Positions 24,480-32,953 of a stretch of 64,000 nt of DNA are shown here, piece after piece. A program made the translations under genes and the position numbers. The DNA comes from Gp13-AA77 sp035949375 (GTDB taxonomy: Bacteria; Acidobacteriota; Terriglobia; UBA7540): NCBI GenBank assembly GCA_035949375.1, contig DASZIG010000060.1, forward strand, positions 57,148-121,147, read 5' to 3'. The number at the start of each line of letters is the position of its first letter. Position 1 is the first letter of the stretch. The notes beneath the pieces are model-generated. The model saw only the letters and a program-made list of their open reading frames with translations, was not told where the DNA came from and searched no databases.

Positions 24480-26324
24480 TCACTCTCCCTTTTGCGGCGT
24501 TTCAAGCTGAAGTGACAGTTCCCGAAGCTGCTCCGGATCCACCGTTCCCGGCGCGTCGCACATCAGATCGACGGCGCTCGCGGTCTTGGGAAACGCGATC
24601 ACCTCGCGGATATTCGTCTCGCCGCACATCAACTCGATGATGCGGTCCCACCCGAGCGCGATTCCGCCGTGGGGCGGGGCGCCGCTTTCGAGCGCGTCCA
24701 GAAAGAACCCGAAGCGCTCCCGCGCCTTCTCGGGCGTGATGCCGAGCGTCTGGAACACGCGCCGTTGGATATCGGGCCGGTGGATACGGATCGAGCCGCC
24801 GCCGATTTCCGAACCGTTCAGCACCAAGTCATAGGCCCGGGCCTTGCACGCCGAAGGGTCGGACTCGATCTTGTCGAGGTCTTCCTCGCGCGGCGACGTG
24901 AACGGATGGTGCATGGCGCCGTATCGCCGTTCCTTTTCGTCGTACTCGAACATCGGAAAGTCTGCCACCCAGCAGAAGGCCCAGGCGCCGGGCTTGATCA
25001 AGTCAAGCTTGCGCGCGAGATCCAGGCGCAGGTCGCCCGAGGCAGAGTCCAGGTGGCGCAGCTTTTCGATGCTGAGGCCGGCTGGCTCTCCTCCCGCCGT
25101 GGAGTCTGCCGGGCCGGCGGCAGCCGCTTCCGACTTCAGTCCGAGCAGGACCACCAGATCGCCCTCCGCCGCCTCGACCGCGCCCGCCAGCGACCGCACT
25201 GCGTCTTCGCCCACTACTTTGGTCAAAGAGGATTGCGCCGCGCCGGCCATCTTGATGGTCGCGAACCAGTCCGCGCCCGCATGTTTGGCCGTCTCGTGGA
25301 GTTTGTCGAGCTGGCTGCGCGACAAAGCGGCGCCGCCCGGCACGCGCAGCGCCTTGACGGGCTCCGCGACGTGAATCTTGCCGCGCGCGGTCTCGGGGAG
25401 CGGCAGACGCTTCCAAGCCAGTTCGAAACGAAGATCCGGCTTGTCCGAGCCGTACTTCTCCATGGCCTCGTCGTAGGGCAGGATGGCGAAAGGGCGTGAC
25501 ACGTTCACGTCCACCATGGCAAAGAGCTTCCCGATCAGGCTCTCAATGATGCCGAACAGCTCTTCGCGCCGCGGGAAGGCCATCTCAATATCGATCTGCG
25601 TGAACTCCGGCTGCCGGTCGGCGCGCAAGTCCTCGTCGCGGAAGCAGCGCACGATCTGGAAATAGCGGTCGAAGCCTGCGATCATCAGGATCTGTTTAAA
25701 GAGCTGCGGCGACTGGGGCAGGGCATAGAAGTGCCCCGGATGAACGCGGCTCGGCACCAGGTAATCGCGCGCGCCTTCGGGCGTGCTGCGGGTCAGGAAC
25801 GGGGTTTCGATGTCCACGAAGCCGTGTTCAGTCATGTGCTCGCGCACCACCAGGCCCGCCCGGTGGCGCAGCCTCAGGTGATGCTGCATTCGGGCCCGGC
25901 GCAGATCGAGATAGCGATAGCGCAGCCGCGGCTCCTCGTTCGTGCGTCCCTCGTCATCGAGAGGGAAGGGAGGCGTGCGCGCTTCGTTCAGCACCAGGAG
26001 TTCCTGCACCACCACCTCAACCTCGCCGGTCGGGATGTCCCGATTCACCGTCTCGGGGGTGCGCAACGCGACCGTGCCCTCGATGCCGATCACGTACTCG
26101 CTCCGGACCTGCTCGGCCTTGGCGTGGGCCACCGCGCTCAGCTCCGGACGGCACACCACCTGGGTGATGCCCGTGTGATCGCGCAAGTCGATGAAGATCA
26201 GGCTGCCGAGGTCGCGGCGCCGCGCCACCCATCCCGCCAGAAATACCTTCTGCCCCGCGTGCTCGCGACGCAGTTCGCCGCAATGCTGGGTTCGCTGCCG
26301 ATTTCCAAGAAGATCGAGTTCCAC
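24480..26324 (-). CDS. aspS: Aspartyl-tRNA synthetase
   Basis: Class II synthetase charging tRNA-Asp, and possibly tRNA-Asn if of the non-discriminating type; 614 aa from GTG 26324. An OB-fold anticodon domain comes first (RRRDLGSLIFIDLRDHTG), then class II motif 2 with FRDEDLRADRQPEFTQIDIE, the bacterial GAD insertion, and motif 3 GGIALGWDRIIELM. The GTG is chosen because AGAGGT lies 10 nt upstream; a TTG at 26357 would add 11 residues. Whether AspRS here also serves Asn cannot be told without the rest of the genome. Confidence 0.94.
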   Translation of the reverse strand: MELDLLGNRQRTQHCGELRREHAGQKVFLAGWVARRRDLGSLIFIDLRDHTGITQVVCRPELSAVAHAKAEQVRSEYVIGIEGTVALRTPETVNRDIPTGEVEVVVQELLVLNEARTPPFPLDDEGRTNEEPRLRYRYLDLRRARMQHHLRLRHRAGLVVREHMTEHGFVDIETPFLTRSTPEGARDYLVPSRVHPGHFYALPQSPQLFKQILMIAGFDRYFQIVRCFRDEDLRADRQPEFTQIDIEMAFPRREELFGIIESLIGKLFAMVDVNVSRPFAILPYDEAMEKYGSDKPDLRFELAWKRLPLPETARGKIHVAEPVKALRVPGGAALSRSQLDKLHETAKHAGADWFATIKMAGAAQSSLTKVVGEDAVRSLAGAVEAAEGDLVVLLGLKSEAAAAGPADSTAGGEPAGLSIEKLRHLDSASGDLRLDLARKLDLIKPGAWAFCWVADFPMFEYDEKERRYGAMHHPFTSPREEDLDKIESDPSACKARAYDLVLNGSEIGGGSIRIHRPDIQRRVFQTLGITPEKARERFGFFLDALESGAPPHGGIALGWDRIIELMCGETNIREVIAFPKTASAVDLMCDAPGTVDPEQLRELSLQLETPQKGE

Positions 26325-26817
26325 GTGGATTCGTACCTCTTTTTTGCTGCTTCTCAAAACAAAGAGCTTATAACGGCCGCATGAGTTGGGTTCGGTGTTG
26401 CCGGAGCGCGATGCGTCGTCGACCGTTTATTGATTCTAGGATACTTAACACAGTGCAGTCTTGCGCCAAGTTGGCTTCGGTCGGGTTCGCTTTGCGTCGC
26501 TTTTGTCATGATTTTGTTGATTATAAATGACTTAATTGGGTTCGCTTCCTACATTTTCGATGGGGGTGGGGGTCGCCGCCACGTCAATCCTGCCCGATGG
26601 TCTCTAGATTCGCCCTGTTCCTCCCTGTCACGCCCTCTCCCTTGGACCAAAAGTTCCCACGCCAGGCCTCTTGTGGCTGGCATGCTCGCGCCTCGCAACC
26701 CTTAAGGCGTCGGGGCCGGGAAGCGGCTCTCGGATTGCCACAGGACCCGCCTGACGCATCGCTGTTTTGGGAAGCGCACCAAAATGATAGCGTAACCGCA
26801 AAGGACGGCAAAGTCGA

Positions 26818-26920
26818 GGTAGCGGCGGGCTTATCCGGCCATTTTCTTGGCGGCATAAAGCCGCCGTTATGCGGCCGGCATGAAGTCCGCTGTCGGGTGG
26901 CGGCATGAACCGCCGCTACC
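26818..26920. repeat. Palindromic repeat with 11-bp arms
   Basis: GGTAGCGGCGG at 26818-26828 is matched by CCGCCGCTACC at 26910-26920. Inside lies a perfect hairpin GGCGGCATAAAGCCGCC (26849-26865) and a partial palindrome around ATGCGGCCGGCAT. The layout suggests a mobile or multiplying palindromic element rather than a gene regulator. Confidence 0.6.
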
Positions 26921-26951
26921 CTGCGGATTCTGAGGACTTGGGATTGGGGAC

Positions 26952-27037
26952 TCGTCTGGAGAGTTCGACTCGGACGAGCTAAGGCCCGACTCTCCCCCCG
27001 ATGAGGCTCCCCCCTCTCGGGGTAAATCGGGCCTTTT
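26952..27037 (+). terminator. Two consecutive hairpins ending in a T-run, upstream of egtB
   Basis: A first hairpin at 26952-26979 has stem CTCGTC/GACGAG. A second at 26981-27035 has outer stem AAGGCCCGA/TCGGGCCTT followed by TTTC. The second looks like a weak intrinsic terminator on the plus strand. The pair lies about 250 bp before egtB and could be a leader attenuator or the end of an unseen short transcript. Confidence 0.4.
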
Positions 27038-27288
27038 CAACGAATCATAAAACTATTCACGATCCCGTAACTCCTGTCTGTTCCGTCGGGAACACTCCCT
27101 AAGGGGCACCCGCAGGGTGCGGCCACGAACGGGGCGGGCAGGGGGGCGTGCACTGCATGCGCAGTCAAAGTAGACGGCTACGCATCCAACATCTGTGGTT
27201 GTTGGCGGCCTGGGGCGTTCCACGGCGTCAGGGAGCGGCCCGGGTGGAACTTTCGGCGGACCGGATGGCATCTTGGAGGGGAAGAAGC

Positions 27289-28611
27289 ATGCCTGCAGTT
27301 GAAAAGCAGTCTGAAGTTCGGGGTGAAATCCAGGCGCGTCTCGACGGCGCCCGGGTGGAGACGGACAGGCTTTTCGATCTCGTGCGGCCGGACTCGCTTT
27401 ACGAGCGGCCGATCCCGGAACGTCACCGCATCGTGTTCTATCTCGGGCATCTCGAGGCATTCGACTGGAATCTTCTTCGCGATCCTATCGGACTGAAGGC
27501 CTTTCGTCCCGAGTTTGACCACCTTTTCGCTTTCGGTATTGATCCGGTGGACGGTGGGCTCCCTTCCGACAAGCCCTCGGACTGGCCTTCCCTCGACGAA
27601 GTGCGGCGATACAACCAGCGCGTCCGCCAGGCCCTGGACCATGCGATCGGCGACACCCGGGGGACGGCGGGCGACGGTGGGGAGCGCGGCGTGCTGCTGA
27701 ACGTCGCCATCGAACACCGCTTGATGCACGCCGAAACCCTAGCCTACATGTTTCACCAGCTTCCGCTCGCGCGCAAGGTGAAACCGCCGATTACGCCTGT
27801 CGCGGAAGGGGGACCGGTGGCGCCCGGCATGGTCGAAGTGCCGGCCGGGAGCGCCACGCTCGGGATTCCGCGGGGTAAAGACCGCTTCGGCTGGGACAAC
27901 GAATTCGAGGCCAACGCGGTCGAGGTTCCGGCGTTCGCAATCGACCGCTACAAAGTCACCAACCGTGACTTCCTTCGGTTCATGGCCTCAGGCGGTTATG
28001 AGGAGCGCTCCTTGTGGCAGGAACGGGATTGGGCATGGCGCGCCGGCCAAGACGTCCGTCACCCCGGATTCTGGGTTCCCGCTGAGCGCGGCTGGCGGCT
28101 GCGGACGATGTTCGATGAGATCGCACTTCCGCTCGATTGGCCCGTTTACGTGAGTCACGCCGAGGCGAGCGCCTACGCGCGCTGGGCGGGCAAGAAGCTG
28201 CCCACTGAATCGCAGTGGCATCGGGCGGGTTACGGCACGCCGCAGGGCGAGGAAAGGGCGTATCCATGGGGAGCCGCACCTCCCGAGGCTCCGAAGCGCG
28301 GAAACTTCGATTTCCGAAGTTGGGACCCGGCGCCGGTGAACGCTTTTCCCGGGAGCCGCAGCGCCTTCGGAGCCGAAGACCTGCTCGGCAACGGGTGGGA
28401 ATGGACCGCGAGCGTGTTTGAGCCTTTCCCCGGATTCGAGGCTTTTCCGTTTTATCCCGGCTACTCCGCCAACTTTTTCGACGGGCAGCATTACGTGATG
28501 AAAGGCGGCTCGCCGCGCACCGCTTCCTGCATGTTGCGACGGTCGTTCCGCAACTGGTTCCAGCCGCACTACCCCTACGTCTACGCGGGGTTCCGCTGCG
28601 TCAGCAACTGA
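27289..28611 (+). CDS. egtB: Ergothioneine biosynthesis sulfoxide synthase EgtB
   Basis: Non-haem iron enzyme that joins a thiol (cysteine or gamma-glutamylcysteine) to hercynine with oxygen; 440 aa. ATG 27289 has GGAGGGG upstream. The DinB-like N-domain supplies His54 (YLGHLEAFDW) and the HX3HXE motif His143/His147 (EHRLMHAE), the iron ligands by homology. Residues about 190-440 are the FGE-sulfatase domain (MVEVPAGSATLGIP ... GNGWEWTASVFEPFPGF ... MKGGSPRTA ... RNWFQPHYPYVYAGFRC). egtD follows after 19 nt. egtA, egtC and egtE are absent here, which fits EgtB types that use cysteine directly, as described for Chloracidobacterium. Confidence 0.93.
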   Translation: MPAVEKQSEVRGEIQARLDGARVETDRLFDLVRPDSLYERPIPERHRIVFYLGHLEAFDWNLLRDPIGLKAFRPEFDHLFAFGIDPVDGGLPSDKPSDWPSLDEVRRYNQRVRQALDHAIGDTRGTAGDGGERGVLLNVAIEHRLMHAETLAYMFHQLPLARKVKPPITPVAEGGPVAPGMVEVPAGSATLGIPRGKDRFGWDNEFEANAVEVPAFAIDRYKVTNRDFLRFMASGGYEERSLWQERDWAWRAGQDVRHPGFWVPAERGWRLRTMFDEIALPLDWPVYVSHAEASAYARWAGKKLPTESQWHRAGYGTPQGEERAYPWGAAPPEAPKRGNFDFRSWDPAPVNAFPGSRSAFGAEDLLGNGWEWTASVFEPFPGFEAFPFYPGYSANFFDGQHYVMKGGSPRTASCMLRRSFRNWFQPHYPYVYAGFRCVSN

Positions 28612-28630
28612 CCTCTTTGGGAGCGCTCAA

Positions 28631-29599
28631 ATGATCACGCACGCCATCGCTGCCGCCCAGCTCACCGAGTTTGCGTCCGACGTCCGCGCGGGGCTGACGA
28701 AACCGGGGCAGAAGGAATTGCTCTCGAAGTACCTTTACGACCGGGTAGGGTCTACGCTCTTCGAGGTGATCGGCGCGCTTCCGGAGTATGGCCTCACCCG
28801 TGCGGATGAGCGTCTTTTAAGGCGGCACGCGTCCGAGATCGTGGCGCGGCTGCCCCGGCCCGTGGCCGTGGCGGAACTCGGAAGCGGCAGCGGCAAAAAG
28901 ACGCGGTGGATTCTGGAGGCGTTCGCGCGCTCCCAGCGCACTTTTTACTACCCCATCGAGATTTCACCCACCGCTTTGGCCGAGGTCGAGCGCGAGCTTG
29001 GCCGCATGGACTCCGTGAGCATCGTGGGCCTCGAACGCGAATACCTGGACGGATTGCTCGAAGTGGCGGCGCGGCGCCAGCACGGCGCGCACCTGATGGT
29101 CTTATTCCTTGGCAGCACGGTCGGCAACTTTGATCGTCCCCAAGGCCTGCAGTTCCTGCGGGAGGTGCGGCACGTGCTTGTGCCGGGCGACTCTCTGCTG
29201 CTCGGCACCGATCTCGAGAAGCCGGTCCCGCAACTGCTCGATGCCTATGACGATCCGCTGGGCGTAACTGCGGCTTTCAACCTCAACCTTCTGGCCCGCG
29301 TCAATCGTGATCTCGACGCCAACTTCGACCTGCGCCGCTTCGCGCACAGCGCCCGGTTTAATCCCGAGGCGCGCAGCGTGGAAATGCATCTGCGCTCGAC
29401 CGAGCGCCAGACGGTCGACGTTCCCGGCGCCCGCATCTCGGTCGCGCTGGCCAAAGACGAGACCATCTGGACGGAGAGCAGTCACAAGTATTCTCCGGGT
29501 GAGGTCGATTCCATGGCCGGGCAGTCGGGGTTCCGCTGCGACGCCCAATGGATCGATCGCGAGTGGCCTTTTGCCGAGAGTCTTCTGATTGCGGAGTGA
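28631..29599 (+). CDS. egtD: L-histidine N(alpha)-methyltransferase EgtD
   Basis: SAM-dependent enzyme that trimethylates histidine to hercynine, the substrate of EgtB; 322 aa. Visible family motifs are KYLYDRVGSTLFEVIGALPE and YGLTRADERLL near the N-terminus, the SAM-binding ELGSGSGKKT, then LFLGSTVGNFD, and the histidine-binding ESSHKYS near the C-terminus. ATG 28631 has GGGAG upstream. The short gap from egtB implies a two-gene ergothioneine operon. Confidence 0.95.
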   Translation: MITHAIAAAQLTEFASDVRAGLTKPGQKELLSKYLYDRVGSTLFEVIGALPEYGLTRADERLLRRHASEIVARLPRPVAVAELGSGSGKKTRWILEAFARSQRTFYYPIEISPTALAEVERELGRMDSVSIVGLEREYLDGLLEVAARRQHGAHLMVLFLGSTVGNFDRPQGLQFLREVRHVLVPGDSLLLGTDLEKPVPQLLDAYDDPLGVTAAFNLNLLARVNRDLDANFDLRRFAHSARFNPEARSVEMHLRSTERQTVDVPGARISVALAKDETIWTESSHKYSPGEVDSMAGQSGFRCDAQWIDREWPFAESLLIAE

Positions 29600-29680
29600 G
29601 CCGGCCTTGCGGAACCGGCGCTTCAGCCCTCCGGCGGCATAGGCTATCCTGGTAGGCTTTTGAGAAATATTCAGGACCTT

Positions 29681-29779
29681 GTCATTCCGAGCGCAGCGAG
29701 GAATCTCGCGCTGAGAAATTAAGACGTACGAGATTCCTCGCTGCGCTCGGAATGACAGTATGCGCTCGGAATGACAAGG
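29681..29779. repeat. Perfect 28-bp inverted repeat (REP type) plus partial third copy
   Basis: The left arm at 29681-29708 starts GTCATTCCGAGCGCAGCGAG and its exact reverse complement is at 29729-29756, with a 20-bp loop. A partial copy (GCGCTCGGAATGACAAG) follows at 29763-29779. This GTCATTCCGAGCGnAGCGAGGAATCT motif recurs in many bacterial genomes. It lies between egtD and a convergent gene and could act as a two-way terminator, although no T-run is present. Confidence 0.85.
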
Positions 29780-29807
29780 CATAGAGTCTTTCCCGCAATC
29801 TTCCCTT

Positions 29808-30503
29808 CTACGCCCGCAGCACCGGCAAGCCTTTCTTCCAGACGCTCCTGATGGTCTGTCCGGCCACCCGCGCCAGGTGTTCGGCGAACGCGCCCTGATA
29901 ACGAAAACGCGCGGTCGCGAGGCCGCTTGATTCCCGCCCGCCGGTTTCGCGGCCCGCAAGTTCGCGGCCCACCGGTTCGCGGTCGATCCTGAGCTCCCAT
30001 GCCTCGGCGCGCGGATTGCCATTCGCTGCCACGGGGCCGGTCGAGATCTCGCGCACGGAGTTGAGGGGGATCTCGGCGAGGCGCTGGAATGAGCGCGTCA
30101 GCACGACCAGGCGCTCCGAGTGAACGAAGATACTTACCTCGCGGCGCGGGGGCGAGCCGTCGGCGGAAAACGCGCCTCCGTTGAGCACTACCAGGGCCTC
30201 CAACTCGCGTGCCACATCGTCGACGGTCTTCGATTCGCGACGCGTTCCGACGAACGCTCCGAAGGCCGCGAGCGCAGCGCCGGCAATCCCTGAGGCCGGA
30301 CCGCCGCCGTCGCGAGCGAATCTCCAGATGAGTCCGGCTCCCGCGAGGCCGGCCACGATGCGGACGGTGAGCCACGCCCGGGGTTGCCGGTGCCAGCGCC
30401 GCACGCGGGATATCAGCAGAATGGCGCCGAACAGGACAGCGAGCGCGATCCGCCGGGCTCGCTCCGAGGCGGGCTGGCGCGCGGGTGCGGTTAGGTCAGG
30501 CAC
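29808..30503 (-). CDS. Membrane protein of unknown function
   Basis: 231 aa. Two hydrophobic segments lie at about 18-33 (RIALAVLFGAILLIS) and 45-90, followed by a soluble part with EVSIFVHSERLVVLTRSFQR and IPLNSVREIST, which recalls PH-like membrane proteins in pattern only. A repeated RE.AGRE/GGRE segment sits near 180-193. The start overlaps the stop of the upstream CoA-ligase gene by 8 nt, so the two are probably co-translated. No known family is recognised. Confidence 0.65.
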   Translation of the reverse strand: MPDLTAPARQPASERARRIALAVLFGAILLISRVRRWHRQPRAWLTVRIVAGLAGAGLIWRFARDGGGPASGIAGAALAAFGAFVGTRRESKTVDDVARELEALVVLNGGAFSADGSPPRREVSIFVHSERLVVLTRSFQRLAEIPLNSVREISTGPVAANGNPRAEAWELRIDREPVGRELAGRETGGRESSGLATARFRYQGAFAEHLARVAGQTIRSVWKKGLPVLRA

Positions 30504-31827
30504 GGTCCTCCTTACGTTTGTAACGGCGAGCCTTGAGCTCGTAGCGCGGCAGGCTGCCCAAGGGCACGCGCCGCACGGCGACGCGAATGTTCAGCCGCCG
30601 CAGGATAGTCCTCTCGACCTGATCGAGCGTGTCCGTGTTCAGCGCGGAGTCCGCGGCGGTGTCCGGAGCTTCGATCTTCAGCAGCAATTCGTCGAGCCCG
30701 CCCACCCTTGTGACTTCCACCTCGTACTCCGCGGCGCCGACATGACTGCGGACCAGATCATCGATGGTAGCAGGATAGACGTTCACACCGCGCACAATGA
30801 GCATATCGTCCGTGCGCCCGAGCACGCCGCCCCGCGCGCGCGCAAAGGTTCGCCCGCAGGGGCAGGGTTCGCGGTCGAGCAGCACCAGGTCGCCGGTCCG
30901 GTAGCGCACCGCCGGCATGCCCGCGCGGCCGAGCGCCGTGGCCACGAGTTCAGCCGGCGCGTCGATCTCACCGGGCGCAGCCGCGGCGCCCGTGGCGGGA
31001 TCGATGACTTCGAACACGAACTCGGCCTCGTTGAGATGGATCGCGCCCGGATGGGCCGCGCACTCGAAGCCCCAAGCGCCGAGTTCGGTGGCGCCCGCAT
31101 GATCGAAGCAGCACGCGCCCCAGGCGCTCTCGATGCAGCCGCGGACGTGCGGGACGCTCGCCCCCGGCTCACCGGCGTGGATGGTCGCGCGCACGGCCCC
31201 ACTCGCGAGATCGAGGCCGTTCTCACGCGCCACCTCCGCGAGGCGCAGCGCATAAGTAGGCGTTGACAGCACGACCGTGGCGCGGTGATCCAGGATCGCC
31301 TGCACGCGCTGCAGCGAACTCATGCCGCCGCCGGGGAGGCAGCGCACGCCCAATCGCCGCGCGCCGTCCAGGGCGGCCCAATGGCTGACGTAGGGGCCGA
31401 AGGAGAAGGCGAAGAAGGCGGTGTCGCGCTCCGTGACTCCGGCGGCGCGGTAGACGTAGCCCCAGCATCGCAGCCAGGTCTCCCAGTCGTCGGCCGTGTC
31501 GAGCCAGAGCAGGGGATTCCCGCTCGTGCCCGAGGTCTGGTGGATGTACGGGTAATGCGAATGCGGATCGGTGAGCAGACGCCCGAACGGAGGGAATGCC
31601 CGCTGGTCTTCGGCGAGTTCGGCCTTGGTCGTGAACGGTATCTTCCCGAGGTCCTCGAGGCCGCGCGCCGCCGGATCCGCGCCGCTCGCCGAGAGCTTTT
31701 CGCGATAGAAGGCGTTGTCCCGGATCGCATGCGCGAGGCGGCGCAGCCGTTCGTCCTGATGGCGCCGCAAGTCCTCGCGGCCGGCAGTCTCGAGAGCCTG
31801 ATCGTAAAAGTGATGGTCGGGAGGCAT
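30496..31827 (-). CDS. Phenylacetate--CoA ligase family (AMP-forming) enzyme
   Basis: ANL-superfamily enzyme of 443 aa that adenylates a carboxylic acid and transfers it to CoA; the substrate is unknown. Motifs: P-loop YIHQTSGTSGNP near 93-104, the adenylate site CCFDHAGATELG, YRTGDLV, the hinge GRTDDMLIVRGVNVYP, and a C-terminal Lys-rich end. A Cys-rich loop REPCPCGRTFARAR is typical of the PaaK branch. No other phenylacetate-pathway genes are nearby, so a paaK symbol is not assigned. The 5' flank is filled by a long 7-nt repeat array. Confidence 0.85.
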   Translation of the reverse strand: MPPDHHFYDQALETAGREDLRRHQDERLRRLAHAIRDNAFYREKLSASGADPAARGLEDLGKIPFTTKAELAEDQRAFPPFGRLLTDPHSHYPYIHQTSGTSGNPLLWLDTADDWETWLRCWGYVYRAAGVTERDTAFFAFSFGPYVSHWAALDGARRLGVRCLPGGGMSSLQRVQAILDHRATVVLSTPTYALRLAEVARENGLDLASGAVRATIHAGEPGASVPHVRGCIESAWGACCFDHAGATELGAWGFECAAHPGAIHLNEAEFVFEVIDPATGAAAAPGEIDAPAELVATALGRAGMPAVRYRTGDLVLLDREPCPCGRTFARARGGVLGRTDDMLIVRGVNVYPATIDDLVRSHVGAAEYEVEVTRVGGLDELLLKIEAPDTAADSALNTDTLDQVERTILRRLNIRVAVRRVPLGSLPRYELKARRYKRKEDRA

Positions 31828-31843
31828 CGGGCCTCGAGAAGTT

Positions 31844-32068
31844 GAAAGTCAAAAGTCGAAAGTCGAAAAGCGAAAGTCGAAAGGCGAAATTCGAAATCCG
31901 AAACTCGAAATTCGGAACTCGAAACTCGAAACTCGAAATCCGAAATTCGAAATTCGCAATACATGAGTCGAAGGTCAAACGCCGAAAGGCTTTCTAACTT
32001 CGAGTTTCGGTTTTCGCTTTTCGATTTTCGTCTTTCGCGCTTCGATTCTCGCCGTTCGGATTTCGGTT
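31844..32068. repeat. Large two-armed 7-nt array (about 31 units)
   Basis: Left arm 31844-31990: 21 units in unbroken 7-nt phase, consensus GAAAnnC (GAAAGTC, GAAATTC, GAAATCC, GAAACTC). Right arm 31999-32068: ten units in the opposite sense, consensus TTCGnnT (TTCGAGT, TTCGGTT, TTCGCTT, TTCGATT). A spacer of about 8 bp lies between. The arms could pair imperfectly. The right arm forms the 3' end of the neighbouring dehydrogenase gene; the left arm is upstream of the CoA-ligase start. Confidence 0.92.
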
Positions 32069-32941
32069 CCCCAGGCCGGCGTCTTCCGCCACCACGCGGC
32101 TGAGCGCCGACCAGTCGATTTCGCCCATGCCGCGCGCCACCCCGGAGATCAGGTGGTCGCGAATCAGGCTGGCGAGCGGCATGGGGACGGCCGCGGCGTC
32201 GCCCGCCGCAAGCACCAGCCGGACGTCCTTCAAGCCGAGCAGCATTTTGAATCCTGCGGGCTCGAAGATCTCTTCGGCGATGATCCGGCTGTAGGTCTCG
32301 TAGACCGGAGATTGAAACACCGTGTTCAGGATTTCAAGGCACTTCCCGGGCTCAACACCGGACTTCCGGGCAAGGGCAAGCGCCTCGCTGAGCGCCTCGA
32401 TCATGGAGGCGATCAGAAAATTGCCGGCCAGCTTTACAACGTTGGCTTGAGGCGCGTGCGATCCAACGGTGAATAGCTTGCGTCCGATCGCTTCGAGCAG
32501 CGGACGAGCCGTTTCGACCGCTTCGGCAGGACCGGCCGCCAGCACCACCAACTGCGCGGATTGGGCAGCCTGAGGACGGCCAAATACCGGGGCCGCCACG
32601 TAGTGTTGTCCGTGCCTGGCGTGCTCTTCAGCCAGGCGTTCGGAGAGGGCAACACTGATAGTGCTGAGCGAGACGTGCAGGCCGCCGCGCGGCAGGGCGG
32701 CGAGCACCCCGCCTTCTCCGAAGACAGACTGCTCCACGGCGCGGTCATCGGCAAGCATAGTCAGCACCGTGCCGGGCGCCGCCGCCTCAGTGATCGTCCT
32801 CGCCACATGAGCGCCGTCCGCTGCGAGTTCCTCCGCCCGGCTGGTGGTTCGATTATAGGCATGCACTTCGTGGCCGGCCTTCAACAGGTTGCGAGCGATT
32901 CCCTTGCCCATGCTGCCGAGGCCGATGAATCCGGTCTTCAT
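31994..32941 (-). CDS. NAD(P)-dependent beta-hydroxyacid dehydrogenase family protein
   Basis: 315 aa, related to 3-hydroxyisobutyrate dehydrogenase and glyoxylate/succinic semialdehyde reductases. The Rossmann nucleotide site is GFIGLGSMGKGIARNLLKAG, followed by YNRTTSRAEEL; the Arg pair suggests NADP preference. The catalytic Lys lies in NVVKLAGNFLIASMIEAL. Unusually, the last about 25 residues (NRNPNGENRSAKDENRKAKT and on) are polar and repetitive because they are encoded by the right arm of the 7-nt array. The native C-terminus is thus probably replaced or extended. The substrate cannot be told from sequence. Confidence 0.88.
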   Translation of the reverse strand: MKTGFIGLGSMGKGIARNLLKAGHEVHAYNRTTSRAEELAADGAHVARTITEAAAPGTVLTMLADDRAVEQSVFGEGGVLAALPRGGLHVSLSTISVALSERLAEEHARHGQHYVAAPVFGRPQAAQSAQLVVLAAGPAEAVETARPLLEAIGRKLFTVGSHAPQANVVKLAGNFLIASMIEALSEALALARKSGVEPGKCLEILNTVFQSPVYETYSRIIAEEIFEPAGFKMLLGLKDVRLVLAAGDAAAVPMPLASLIRDHLISGVARGMGEIDWSALSRVVAEDAGLGNRNPNGENRSAKDENRKAKTETRS

Positions 32942-32953
32942 GTCAACCCTCCG

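Larger units (their letters stand above)
26325..27288. other. Long gene-poor region with repeats
   Basis: Nearly 1 kb with no convincing gene; the open frames here lack ribosome sites and family similarity. Contents, left to right: an A+T-rich stretch at about 26455-26570 that looks like a diverged relative of the 106-bp element at 51643 and 63241; a G+C-rich part; a palindromic repeat at 26818-26920; and two leader-like hairpins at 26952-27037. On the minus strand, TTTGCC and TATCAT separated by 17 bp lie around 26785-26815 and could be a promoter, but no gene follows closely. Confidence 0.4.

Noticed and set aside
30496..31827. Assignment as paaK of a phenylacetate pathway
   Set aside because: No other phenylacetate genes are present, so only the family is named.
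31844..32068. CRISPR array
   Set aside because: The period is 7 nt with no spacers and there are no cas genes; it is a tandem array.
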